Source: Flectonema sp. DT1601
Lineage: Eukaryota > Euglenozoa > Diplonemea > Diplonemida > Diplonemidae
Direction: 5' to 3'
Assembly (NCBI GenBank): GCA_964019425.1
Contig: OZ025799.1
Coordinates: 124,001 to 188,000 of the forward strand
DNA length: 64,000 nucleotides
Under the pieces are notes generated by a model, which saw only the letters and a list, made by a program, of their open reading frames with translations, was not told the DNA's origin and did not search any database. Shown here in pieces: positions 50,830 through 62,800 of this stretch; position 1 is the stretch's first letter; every line of letters starts with the position of its first letter. Both the position numbers and the translations under genes were made by a program.

Positions 50830-53810
50830 AACGTACCTTTTGCTATTTGTGATACTGCAAAAAGAAACATGTAGTAAAGCCGCCTCACATGGAACTAACA
50901 TTTATAGTTTACTGCTATTTGCTATTCCTTTTCAAAAAAAAAAAAATATTTTAGAAGATTCCTTTTTATATTTTTTTTTATGTTTTTTTTTTTTATTCTC
51001 TTTCAATGTGCCTGTACTTTTTTATTTTATTTTTTATGCTACACACTCGGGAATTACGAGTCACTGAAATCCTAAAAAGTAGGTGATCTGTCGCTTTCAT
51101 TAATCTAAGCTACAGACGTACCTGAGCCTTCTTGAAATGATTTTTTTTTTTTTTTTTGCGTTTTTTTTTTCTTCTTTTTTTCTGGGAAAACCTCTAATCC
51201 GAACACAAAAGTTTCCGAAACCACCAACTCTATACAAAAAAAAGTGCCTTGGGACCTGTGGTTAAAAAATCCGCTACAATCGAACCTGCCGAATATAAGC
51301 AATGTAAGGACAGTTAGTGAAGATGCACGTGGGGGTCTTAGCAGACAAATCGGTACAAGCGGTGGAGAAGATTATGCCGCTGAGGCATCTTCATCGAAGT
51401 AAGTTGTTGTTGGAGGATAGTCCGGAAGGTAACCAAACGAATGTAGTCCGATTCAAAGGAGGGGCTTGTTGTTTAGGAGTGCCCTCAAAATCGGAAATTC
51501 AATCTTCACGCCAAAAGTACTGAGGACCGCCTTGTCAGCAAAATGCTTTTTTTTTAATTGAGGTTGGGTTCCCTCTAACATAAAAACGTTGGCGGTTTTC
51601 GGAAATTTTTTTGTGTTGGTTTTCCCCTTTTTTATTTAAAAAACATTCGCAAATCGTTAGTAAGATTAATTCCAAAATTCTTAACAAAAAGAACTTCGCA
51701 GGGAAAAAAAAAAAAAAAAAAAACAAACGCAAAAGTAAACCGAACGGGGGGAAAATACAGCGAAAAAAAAACAAGGCAAAGATAAAAAAGGTATATTACG
51801 CCGGAAACCGGACTGATTCAGTTTGCTGAGTGTTTCTCTGAAAAAAAAGGTGTGGAAACAAATCAAAACTAAAGCTGTCTCTTAAAATCCATAACCCACT
51901 GATGGTGACTACAAGATAACCCTAAACAAAAAACATGAGGAAGTATTTATAAGTTCAGTTCAACGATGCAATGTAACAATAAAGAAATAGGAGAGACGTA
52001 AACCATCAAAGGCATCGAACCCGCTGGAGAAGGAGCAGTTGACCCCAACAAGTTAAAGTCCTGTTCTTATGAACAACAGAGGGATGAAATGTTAAGAAAT
52101 ATTCTGCAGCATCAATCAGATACACTCGTTCACAAAAATGTGAATGACAATGTAGTTAGTTAGCAAATGAACACAAGAAACAGGTACGTGCAACAGCTAG
52201 AGACAAGAAGGGAAATGTGAAGGAGTCAGGAAAATGCCACGCCGCAAATTACGCGGGGGGGGAAACCTTTTATTATTGCTTATATCTTCTGTAAGCATGC
52301 CAAATGAGAAAAGGAGCCCCAGCAGTACTAAGCAAAGAAACAAGAAAGAGTAGTTAGTAATAATAATTATCGTTAGTTATTTAATCCAACATTGCCGTAC
52401 AGCAACTGAGGACCCAATCCGAAGCCGTTTCCGAAGACTCGGTATGGATTATTAGCTTCAACCGAAGAGATGTAATTTAATTTATAAAAAGATTAATAAA
52501 ACACCAATCTTCAGCTTTCCACCCTAGCTTATTAAACTATTGAACTAATGAAAAAAAATAAAAAAAAAAGTTAAGACTTAAGAGTTACATTGTACGTAAA
52601 GGTTCTGATAGGCAGCTCGTACAATGGAAATGATTCGAAAACCATCATCGGTATCAAACAAATCGGTGAAGAGGAGCATTTTCAAAAAAAACAAAAAAAA
52701 AATAACAGAGGGAAAAAAAAAAAAAAAAAAGAATAAACAGAAAACAACAAAATACGAATACAAAAAAAAATGGGAAAAAAAGGGATAGCCAGCAGTGGAA
52801 TAGAAAGGCAAACACAAACTCGACAGCGACAAAATATTTTGTTTTTTTTCTGGACGAACGAATGCTCAAGCGCGCATAGCATCTCGCTTACCCCTTTTTA
52901 CGAAGACATGTGAAGGCATGATACAAGCAATAGACAAGATTAGAGGTTTCTACAATAAAGTCAAACTCGTATTCGCCTTCAGTCTTCTTCTATTTTCATA
53001 GCGCACTCAGGCTGTTAAATCGTCGCGAAATCATACCAAAATATTATTACTACTAACAAAACAAATAAAAAATAAAAAAGAAAAAAGAAAAGAGAGCGGA
53101 AGAGGATACACAACCCAAACCATGATAAGCGTTACAGGGTATAGTAAATGCAGAGACTAAGACAGCTGTGTCATGGAGCTTGCTTAGGCACACAGTTAAT
53201 TTGCCTCGCAAGAAATAAATTAAAAATAATTACCATCGTCTCCCTGGGAGACTCAGGATGACATAATAGTTAAAAAGAGTGTTGCGCTCCCTGAGAATAC
53301 TTCCTTAGAAGTATTCCAAAAGGCGAGGTAAGGTTTCAAAAAAACGAATTTAAACTTTCACACACCTACTGTTTAAACTTCGTTAAGGGAACCAATAATT
53401 TAAAAAAAAAAAAAAAAAAAAACGCAATTTAAGCGATAATAAAATTCAATAATCACAACTACTCAGTATGATTCCAAAAAAAAAAATGATAGGAAGAGCT
53501 TCGTTTATTTATTTTCTTGAGGGAACTCAAAAAGGGGAAAAACTGATCCCGAAACTCAAGTGCCAACCGCGCAAATGTCGTATCCCATTTAGGGTGATCA
53601 AATTGGAGGGCTGGCTTGCGAATGACGGGTTACAGAAAACTACTTATTCCTTTATTATACTTCATTACTACGTAGAATTTATTAGATAGTTTTTTTTTAA
53701 AAAAAAAAAAAAGAGAAAGAAAAAAAAAGTAATTTCATTATTCTGTTCTGAGATCTTTCGCTTTTAAATTTTGAATGAGGTAGTCACGCTTGTGTGTTAA
53801 TTGAAAGTTT
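50830..53810. other. Low-complexity spacer with a possible structured RNA
   Basis: Mostly A/T homopolymers (50938-51010, 51140-51180, 51704-51724, 52709-52729 and 53401-53420) and spurious Phe/Lys-rich frames. The less biased part at 51900-52500 has no recognisable gene. The segment 53201-53331 has unusual secondary-structure potential and is listed separately. Confidence 0.6.
53201..53331 (+). ncRNA. Candidate structured RNA (closing stem plus two hairpins)
   Basis: TTGCCTCGC (53201-53209) pairs with GCGAGGTAA (53323-53331) over nine positions including one G-U. Inside lie a perfect hairpin GTCTCCC-T-GGGAGAC (53238-53252, extended by CATC/GATG) and a perfect 9-bp stem GAATACTTC/GAAGTATTC with a 4-nt loop (53295-53316). 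CTCAGG and CCTGAG between them could also pair. The G-U is a mismatch on the minus strand, favouring a plus-strand RNA. I match it to no known family. Confidence 0.3.
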
Positions 53811-56800
53811 TCACACTTCGGTTTTGGATAAGCTTTGACCACCACCACCACTTTGGTTTCCCATATCGATATCTTCGGGGGAGAGGTCATGGTCATTCAT
53901 ACTAGACATGAATTCAGAATAGTCTAGCTGTTTGTTATTTTGGTGCTTTCTGTATGCCATGTATCCGATACCTCCAATGCATAGCAATGCAACTCCAACA
54001 CCAATAAGAATCCAAATCAAAATATTATTACTGCTTGATGGTGCTTCTGTGATCGACGCTGCACAACCAGTCGACACAGAAACCATACCTTTAGCAGTGT
54101 TATTATGTTTAGTGATTTCACCATTTACAGAACTTCCCCAAGCAATGATAACGTCCTCATTTAAGTCTTTGAAGCTTGCCTTGTCATTTCCTGAAATGGT
54201 TAGCGGTCTATAGAATGATACAGATCTCGTGCTTCCAGTTGTTATTGTTGTCAATACCATATTATTATTATTTGAGGTAAATACAGGTTTCACATTTCCT
54301 GTTGGTTCCGCCTCACGCAACACGTATTCAGAGCCACCCTGTTCAAAGGTAGCAATAACCATGTAGGAGTTTGGCATTCCCTGACTTCCCCACCCAACAC
54401 CAAACCAGTGAGAATCAACGATTGCTAATGGGGTACTAAGGGTAACCTTTATGGCATCAACGTTATTCTGAGTAACTCCCTTCATGAACGTAGCCTCTAA
54501 TTGATTAGGAATATTTAAGGAAGCAATCGTACACCCATTACCACTTGTGAACTCAGAGCTAGGCACACCAGTTGGCGCGTACGTCATTCCAGCAGGAAGC
54601 GGCGTTGGTGGGATTACTGTTGGTACGGCAGTAGGACCGTAAGTCTGACCAGGTGGTAAAGGAGTTGGGGGTACAGCCGTTGGCACTGCAGTTGGTACGG
54701 CAGTAGGACCGTAAGTCTGACCAGGTGGCAAAGGAGTTGGGGGTACAGCCGTTGGCACTGTAGTTGGTACGGCAGTAGGGCCATATGTCTGACCAGCAGG
54801 CAGAGGTGTTGGGGGTACAGCCGTTGGCACTGCAGTTGGTACGGCAGTAGGGCCATATGTCTGACCAGCAGGCAGAGGTGTTGGCGGACTTGGGACCGTC
54901 GTACTTGGTATTACGGTGGGAGTAGCAGTTGGCACTGCAGTTGGACATGACTCCAATACGATATCAGACTGTCCTCTTTGAGCCGTTGTGTGGTAGTTCC
55001 ATCCGTTGTTCACTTCACCACTACCATACGCCCATGCAAAGTTAAGTGCCATTCCCTGAGACAATGTTTTGTCTCCGTTTGAGTCACCGGTATCTAGAAA
55101 GCGATAAAATATACCCTGTGGGTGTGTGTGTTTTGTACGCCTTATGTAGTCGCCAATAACCTTGCGAGAAATAAAAACATACCGCGATAGTTGTTCCAGT
55201 GGTCGTAAGGGAAACCTGGGCAACGTCACCACTCGGGTCGGCAACTGGAGCTACTGATCCGACTGTAATGGCCTGGTCAACTATTCCCCTGGCATCTAAT
55301 GCGACGACGTCAATACCAGTCATTGAACCAGATACTCCATTATCTCTAAATCCAATAGAACCGTATCCTCCCATAGCTGTTGATACAGTGACATCAAACT
55401 GAATAGAATCTCTACCACCAACAGAACCGAATTCATAAGAAACAACTATACTAGGGTTACCAGTGTTAATCGCAAAAGGTCCACAAAACTTCATAAAAGT
55501 ACTCGCTGGAACAGGTGTTGGCGGAACACCAGGAACTGAGGTCGGTACAGCAGTTGGAACAACAGTAGGAACGACTGTTGGAACAACAGTAGGAACAACT
55601 GTTGGAACATCTGTGGTTGGAGCAGCTGTTGGAACAGCAGTAGGCGGCACTCCTGGGGTGTTTGTCGGTACAGTTGTTGGAAGAGCTGTTGGGACTGCAG
55701 TGGGAGGTACACCCGGGGTGTTAGTTGGAACCGCTGTTGGTACTGCAGTTGGAACAGCAGTTACTACACAACTATCCAACGTGATATCTGCCTGTCCTCT
55801 CTGTCCAGGTGTGTGGTTTACCCATCCACCGTCAACGGCACCAGTACCGAATGCCCACACGAAGTTGAGTGCTCCTCCCTTAGTCAGGGTCATATCTCCC
55901 GCGGCATCACCAGTGTTCAGTGAACGATAGAATACAGCCTGTTGTTTTATTTGGATTTATAAAGGATTCGTTTTCTCAATTAGACAACAAAAGATTAGAT
56001 AAAATCACCGCGATTCACTCCGTGACTTGAGTTAGAAAATAAAGTTCATATTCCATACCGTAATCACTCCTCCAGCATTCGTCAGAGACACCTGAGTGAC
56101 GTCTTGGCTTCCGTCAGCTCCAGGTGCTGCAAAACCAGTAGAAATAATTCTGTCAGAAATCTTCGTCGCATCAAATGCAATTGGATCGATCCCAGTCATA
56201 CCTCCTGAAGTAGTAGCAGCTCTGAATCCAATCGCTCCATATCCGGCAGTAGTGGCTGCGACATTGAACTGGATAACATCAACTCCGTTAGCCATCCCGA
56301 TCTCGTAGTTGATAACAATATTAGCATTACCTGTAACAATTGGGAATGGACCACACGAAGAAGTGAATGGTGCTGCTGGTGCAGCTGTTGGCACAGCAGT
56401 AGGGACGGCAGTTGGAGGTACTCCTGGGGTATTAGTCGGGACAGCTGTTGGCACAAGAGTAGGGACCGCAGTTGCCACACAAGCATCGAGAGTAATATCA
56501 GCCTGTCCTCTCTGTCCAGGTGTGTGGTTTACCCATCCACCGTCAACGGCTCCAGTACCGAATGCCCACACGAAGTTGAGTGCTCCTCCCTTAGTCAGAG
56601 TCATATCTCCCGCGGCATCACCAGTGTTCAGTGAACGATAGAATACAGCCTGTTGTTTTATTTGGATTTATAAAGGATTCGTTTTCTCAATTAGACAACA
56701 AAAGATTGACTGTCTTTCCACTTTATTTTTCTTTATTCTGAGCATTCTTGCCCTTCTTATTTTTTGATAAAGTAAACAAGTAAAAACAAGCGCAACTGTC

Positions 56801-59800
56801 CTGAGTCCGTTGGAGGACTTCCCCGGATAGGAATCTCAAGACACAGTTAATATAAAGCGAAGGATCAGTACAGGGACCGTGGCCAAAGACCACTGGGTTA
56901 CCTACGAGCCATGAAGCTCTGCGGATGTCCTCAGTGAAATTAGGGGATGATTAAGGAGTGTCATAAGGGAGAATGATACTAATGAATTAGCTACTACCAG
57001 TCAGTTAAAAGATTAGATAAAATCACCGCGATTCACTCCGTGACTTGAGTTAGAAAATAAAGTTCATATTCCATACCGTAATCACTCCTCCAGCATTCGT
57101 CAGAGACACCTGAGTGACGTCTTGGCTTCCGTCAGCTCCAGGTGCTGCAAAACCAGTAGAAATAATTCTGTCAGAAATCTTCGTCGCATCAAATGCAATT
57201 GGATCGATCCCAGTCATACCTCCCGAAGTAGTAGCAGCTCTGAATCCAATCGCTCCATACCCGGCAGTAGTGGCTGCGACATTGAACTGGATAACATCAA
57301 CTCCGTTAGCCATCCCGATCTCGTAGTTGATAACAACATTAGCATTACCTGTAACAATTGGGAATGGACCACACGAAGAAGTGAATGGTGCTGCTGGTGC
57401 AGCTGTTGGTACAGCAGTAGGGACGGCAGTTGGAGGTACTCCTGGGGTATTAGTCGGGACAGCTGTTGGCACAAGAGTAGGGACTGCAGTTGCCACACAA
57501 GCATCGAGAGTAATATCAGCCTGTCCTCTCTGTCCAGGTGTGTGGTTTACCCATCCACCGTCAACGGCTCCAGTACCGAATGCCCACACGAAGTTGAGTG
57601 CTCCTCCCTTAGTCAGAGTCATATCTCCCGCAGCATCACCAGTGTTCAGTGAACGATAGAATACAGCCTGTTGTTTTATTTGGAGTTATAAAGGATTCGT
57701 TTTCTCAATTAGACAACAAGAGATTAGATAAAATCACCGCGATTCACTCCGTGACTTGAGTTAGAAAATAGAGTTCATATTCCATACCGTAATCACTCCT
57801 CCAGCATTCGTCAGAGACACCTGAGTGACGTCTTGGCTTCCGTCAGCTCCAGGTGCTGCAAAACCAGTAGAAATAATTCTGTCAGAAATCTTCGTAGCAT
57901 CAAATGCGATTGGATCGATCCCAGTCATACCTCCTGAAGTAGTAGCAGCTCTGAATCCAATCGCTCCATATCCGGCAGTAGTGGCTGCGACATTGAACTG
58001 GATAACATCAACTCCGTTAGCCATCCCGATCTCGTAGTTGATAACAATATTAGCATTACCTGTAACAATTGGGAATGGACCACACGAAGAAGTGAATGGT
58101 GCTGCTGGTGCAGCTGTTGGTACAGCAGTAGGGACGGCAGTTGGAGGTACTCCTGGGGTATTAGTCGGGACAGCTGTTGGCACAAGAGTAGGGACCGCAG
58201 TTGCCACACAAGCATCGAGAGTAATATCAGCCTGTCCTCTCTGTCCAGGTGTGTGGTTTACCCATCCACCGTCAACGGCTCCAGTACCGAATGCCCACAC
58301 GAAGTTGAGTGCTCCTCCCTTAGTCAGAGTCATATCTCCCGCAGCATCACCAGTGTTCAGTGAACGATAGAATACAGCCTGTTGTTTTATTTAAATTTAT
58401 AAAGGATTCGTTTTCTTAATTGGACAACAGACAATAAGAAAAACTCACTGCAATTTATTCCGTGGCTCGAGTTAGAAACCCTTCAGATAAACTTTATATT
58501 TCGTTGATCGCACCATAGGGACCACTTACAGATAAATGACAGGAAGAAAAACAAATTGTGAATATTTAGCCAAAAAATTACATTGATAAGGTAAACTAGG
58601 TCCACATCACAACCCTTTGGTTCACCGTGTTTAATCCCTCTGCACGCTAGGACTTGGAATCTACCCAGCTGCAGTTCACTTGCAGATCAGCTGCCCAGCT
58701 GTCTCCACGAGGAGGTGATCCAGGGATTATTCCCTACCCCTCGGAGCATCACATACTCCTGAAAAAAGTACTGGCAGCTCTCCAGGCAGTTCGACTCGCT
58801 ACTGTGAGAACCGGTCACTTGCCGATAACACAGCAGCTGTCCCTTGCGTAGTGTCTTCCTTCGAATCACCCAACATAAAGAAGTCGCCCGCCCAAGCCAC
58901 TCCGTCAAACTCCCGAATCATAACTATCGCCGAGCGATAGGCGCCTAATACACAGCCCACAGCTTCGCTCACTGTGATTCATTCCGTAACTTGAGTTAGA
59001 AACCATTAACATAAACTTTTTATTTTGTTGATCGCAGACAGCATTACCGCCGCACGGGGAAATAGATAACATTACATAATAAAGAATGGCTCCTTTTCTG
59101 AACGGTTTCTCCTCCGACGTCTTCAGTGTAACAAATAAAGCTCACTGCGATTCACTCCGTGACTTGAGTTAGAAAATAAAGTTTATATTCCATACCGTAA
59201 TCACTCCTCCAGCATTCGTCAGAGACACCTGAGTGACGTCTTGGCTTCCGTCAGCTCCAGGTGCTGCAAAACCAGTAGAAATAATTCTGTCAGAAATCTT
59301 CGTCGCATCAAATGCGATTGGATCGATCCCAGTCATACCTCCTGAAGTAGTAGCAGCTCTGAATCCAATCGCTCCATATCCGGCAGTAGTGGCTGCGACA
59401 TTGAACTGGATAACATCAACTCCGTTAGCCATCCCGATCTCGTAGTTGATAACAACATTAGCATTACCTGTAACAATTGGGAATGGACCACACGAAGAAG
59501 TGAATGGTGCTGCTGGTGCAGCTGTTGGCACAGCAGTAGGGACGGCAGTTGGAGGTACTCCTGGGGTATTAGTCGGGACAGCTGTTGGCGCAACTGTTGG
59601 GACTGCAGTTACCACACAAGCATCGAGAGTAATATCAGCCTGTCCTCTCTGTCCAGGTGTGTGGTTTACCCATCCACCGTCAACGGCACCAGTACCGAAT
59701 GCCCACACGAAGTTGAGTGCTCCTCCCTTAGTCAGAGTCATATCTCCCGCAGCATCACCAGTGTTCAGTGAACGATAGAATACAGCCTGTTGTTTTATTT

Positions 59801-62800
59801 GGATTTATAAAGGATTCGTTTTCTCAATTAAACAACAAAAGATTAGATAAAATCACTACGATTCCCTCCGTGACTTGAGTTAGAAAATAAAGTTCATATT
59901 CCATACCGTAATCACTCCTCCAGCATTCGTCAGAGACACCTGAGTGACGTCTTGGCTTCCGTCAGCTCCAGGTGCTGCAAAACCAGTAGAAATAATTCTG
60001 TCAGAAATCTTCGTCGCATCAAATGCGATTGGATCGATCCCAGTCATACCTCCTGAAGTAGTAGCAGCTCTGAATCCAATCGCTCCATATCCGGCAGTAG
60101 TGGCTGCGACATTGAACTGGATAACATCAACTCCGTTAGCCATCCCGATCTCGTAGTTGATAACAACATTAGCATTACCTGTAACAATTGGGAATGGACC
60201 ACACGAAGAAGTGAATGGTGCTGCTGGTGCAGCTGTTGGTACAGCAGTAGGGACGGCAGTTGGAGGTACTCCTGGGGCATTAGTCGGGACAGCTGTTGGC
60301 GCAACTGTTGGGACCGCAGTTACCACACAAGCATCGAGAGTAATATCCGCCTGTCCTCTCTGTCCAGGTGTGTGGTTTACCCATCCACCGTCAACGGCTC
60401 CAGTACCGAATGCCCACACGAAGTTGAGTGCTCCTCCCTTAGTCAGAGTCATATCACCCGCAGCATCACCAGTGTTCAGCGAGCGGAAGAATACAGCCTG
60501 TTGTTTTATTTAAAATTATAGAGGCTACACGTTCTTAATTAGACAACAAAAGATTAGATAAAATTATTATGATTCACTCCGTGACTTGAGTTAGAAAATA
60601 AAGTTCATATTCCATACCGTAATCACTCCTCCAGCATTCGTCAGAGACACCTGAGTGACGTCTTGGCTTCCGTCAGCTCCAGGTGCTGCAAAACCAGTAG
60701 AAATAATTCTGTCAGAAATCTTCGTCGCATCAAATGCAATTGGATCGATCCCAGTCATACCTCCTGAAGTAGTAGCAGCTCTGAATCCAATCGCTCCATA
60801 TCCGGCAGTAGTGGCTGCGACATTGAACTGGATAACATCAACTCCGTTAGCCATCCCGATCTCGTAGTTGATAACAATATTAGCATTACCTGTAACAATT
60901 GGGAATGGACCACACGAAGAAGTGAATGTTGCTGCTGGTGCAGCTGTTGGCACAAGAGTAGGGACAGCTGTTGGGACTGCAGTTGCCACACAAGCATCGA
61001 GAGTAATATCAGCCTGTCCTCTCTGTCCAGGTGTGTGGTTTACCCATCCACCGTCAACGGCTCCAGTACCGAATGCCCACACGAAGTTGAGTGCTCCTCC
61101 CTTAGTCAGAGTCATATCTCCCGCGGCATCACCAGTGTTCAGTGAACGATAGAATACAGCCTGTTGTTTTATTTGGATTTACAAACTACACTACAAATTA
61201 GAATGATATTGATCTCATCACTCTTATGAAAGCTGAGTAACTACACTCACAGGTCTTATAAACTTTCTTGCTAACTTATTTGACAGTTAAACGTCAACAG
61301 AAAAAAGAAGGGGAAGGGGGAAATAAATTAAAAAAAAACTGTTGAGAATGTTAATACTACACGAAATTGATTTTAAACGAAAGCTGGACTTTTAATTATC
61401 TTCGAGGCTCAAGGGATTGATAACTAATTCCAATTAACAACGAACGCTTTGTACAATCCTCATACACCAAACAGGTTTATGTTTACTCAAGAGTCAAGAG
61501 AAGCATATGAAACTTTTCAGCGGGAGGGAAACTCCAGCAACAGGAGTTAGTATTCGGAAGTCGTTAGGCATCCATTCATGAAGCTGAAGGATACCAGGAC
61601 TAGTAGTACACATTAAGGAATTATAAAGGATTCGTTTTCTTAATTAGACAACAAAAGATTAGATAAAATCACTGCGATTCACTCTGTGACTTGAGTTAGA
61701 AAATAAAGTTCATATTCCATACCGTAATCACTCCTCCAGCATTCGTCAGAGACACCTGAGTGACGTCTTGGCTTCCGTCAGCTCCAGGTGCTGCAAAACC
61801 AGTAGAAATAATTCTGTCAGAAATCTTCGTAGCATCAAATGCGATTGGATCGATCCCAGTCATACCTCCTGAAGTAGTAGCAGCTCTGAATCCAATCGCT
61901 CCATATCCGGCAGTAGTGGCTGCGACATTAAACTGGATAACATCAACTCCGCTAGCCATCCCGATCTCGTAGTTGATAACAATATTAGCATTACCTGTAA
62001 CAATTGGGAATGGACCACACGAAGAAGTGAATGCTCCTGCTGGTGCAGCTGTTGGCACAAGAGTAGGGACAGCTGTTGGGACTGCAGTTACTACACAAGC
62101 ATCGAGAGTAATATCAGCCTGTCCTCTCTGTCCAGGTGTGTGGTTTACCCATCCACCGTCAACGGCTCCAGTACCGAATGCCCACACGAAGTTGAGTGCT
62201 CCTCCCTTAGTCAGAGTCATATCACCCGCAGCATCACCAGTGTTCAGTGAACGATAGAATACAGCCTGTTGTTTTATTTAAATTTATAGAGGCTACACGT
62301 TCTTAATTAGACAACAAAAGATTAGATAAAATCATTATGATTCACTCCGTGACTTGAGTTAGAAAATAAAGTTCATATTCCATACCGTAATCACTCCTCC
62401 AGCATTCGTCAGAGACACCTGAGTGACGTCTTGGCTTCCGTCAGCTCCAGGTGCTGCAAAACCAGTAGAAATAATTCTGTCAGAAATCTTCGTCGCATCA
62501 AATGCGATTGGATCGATCCCAGTCATACCTCCTGAAGTAGTAGCAGCTCTGAATCCTATCGCTCCATATCCGGCAGTAGTGGCTGCGACATTGAACTGGA
62601 TAACATCAACTCCGCTAGCCATCCCGATCTCGTAGTTGATAACAATATTAGCATTACCTGTAACAATTGGGAATGGACCACACGAAGAAGTGAATGTTCC
62701 TGCTGGTGCAGCTGTTGGCACAAGAGTAGGGACAGCTGTTGGGACTGCAGTTACCACACAAGCATCGAGAGTAATATCAGCCTGTCCTCTCTGTCCAGGT

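Noticed and set aside
50802-50888. Hydrophobic N-terminal extension of the oxygenase as a signal peptide
   Set aside because: It spans two acceptor-like AGs; the ATG at 50801 fits the spacing seen at the other genes. Not fully excluded.
58687-58908. 73-codon minus frame inside an enlarged DOMON intron as an extra exon
   Set aside because: No suitable flanking splice sites in phase 0, and no similarity to the DOMON units or to any family I recognise.
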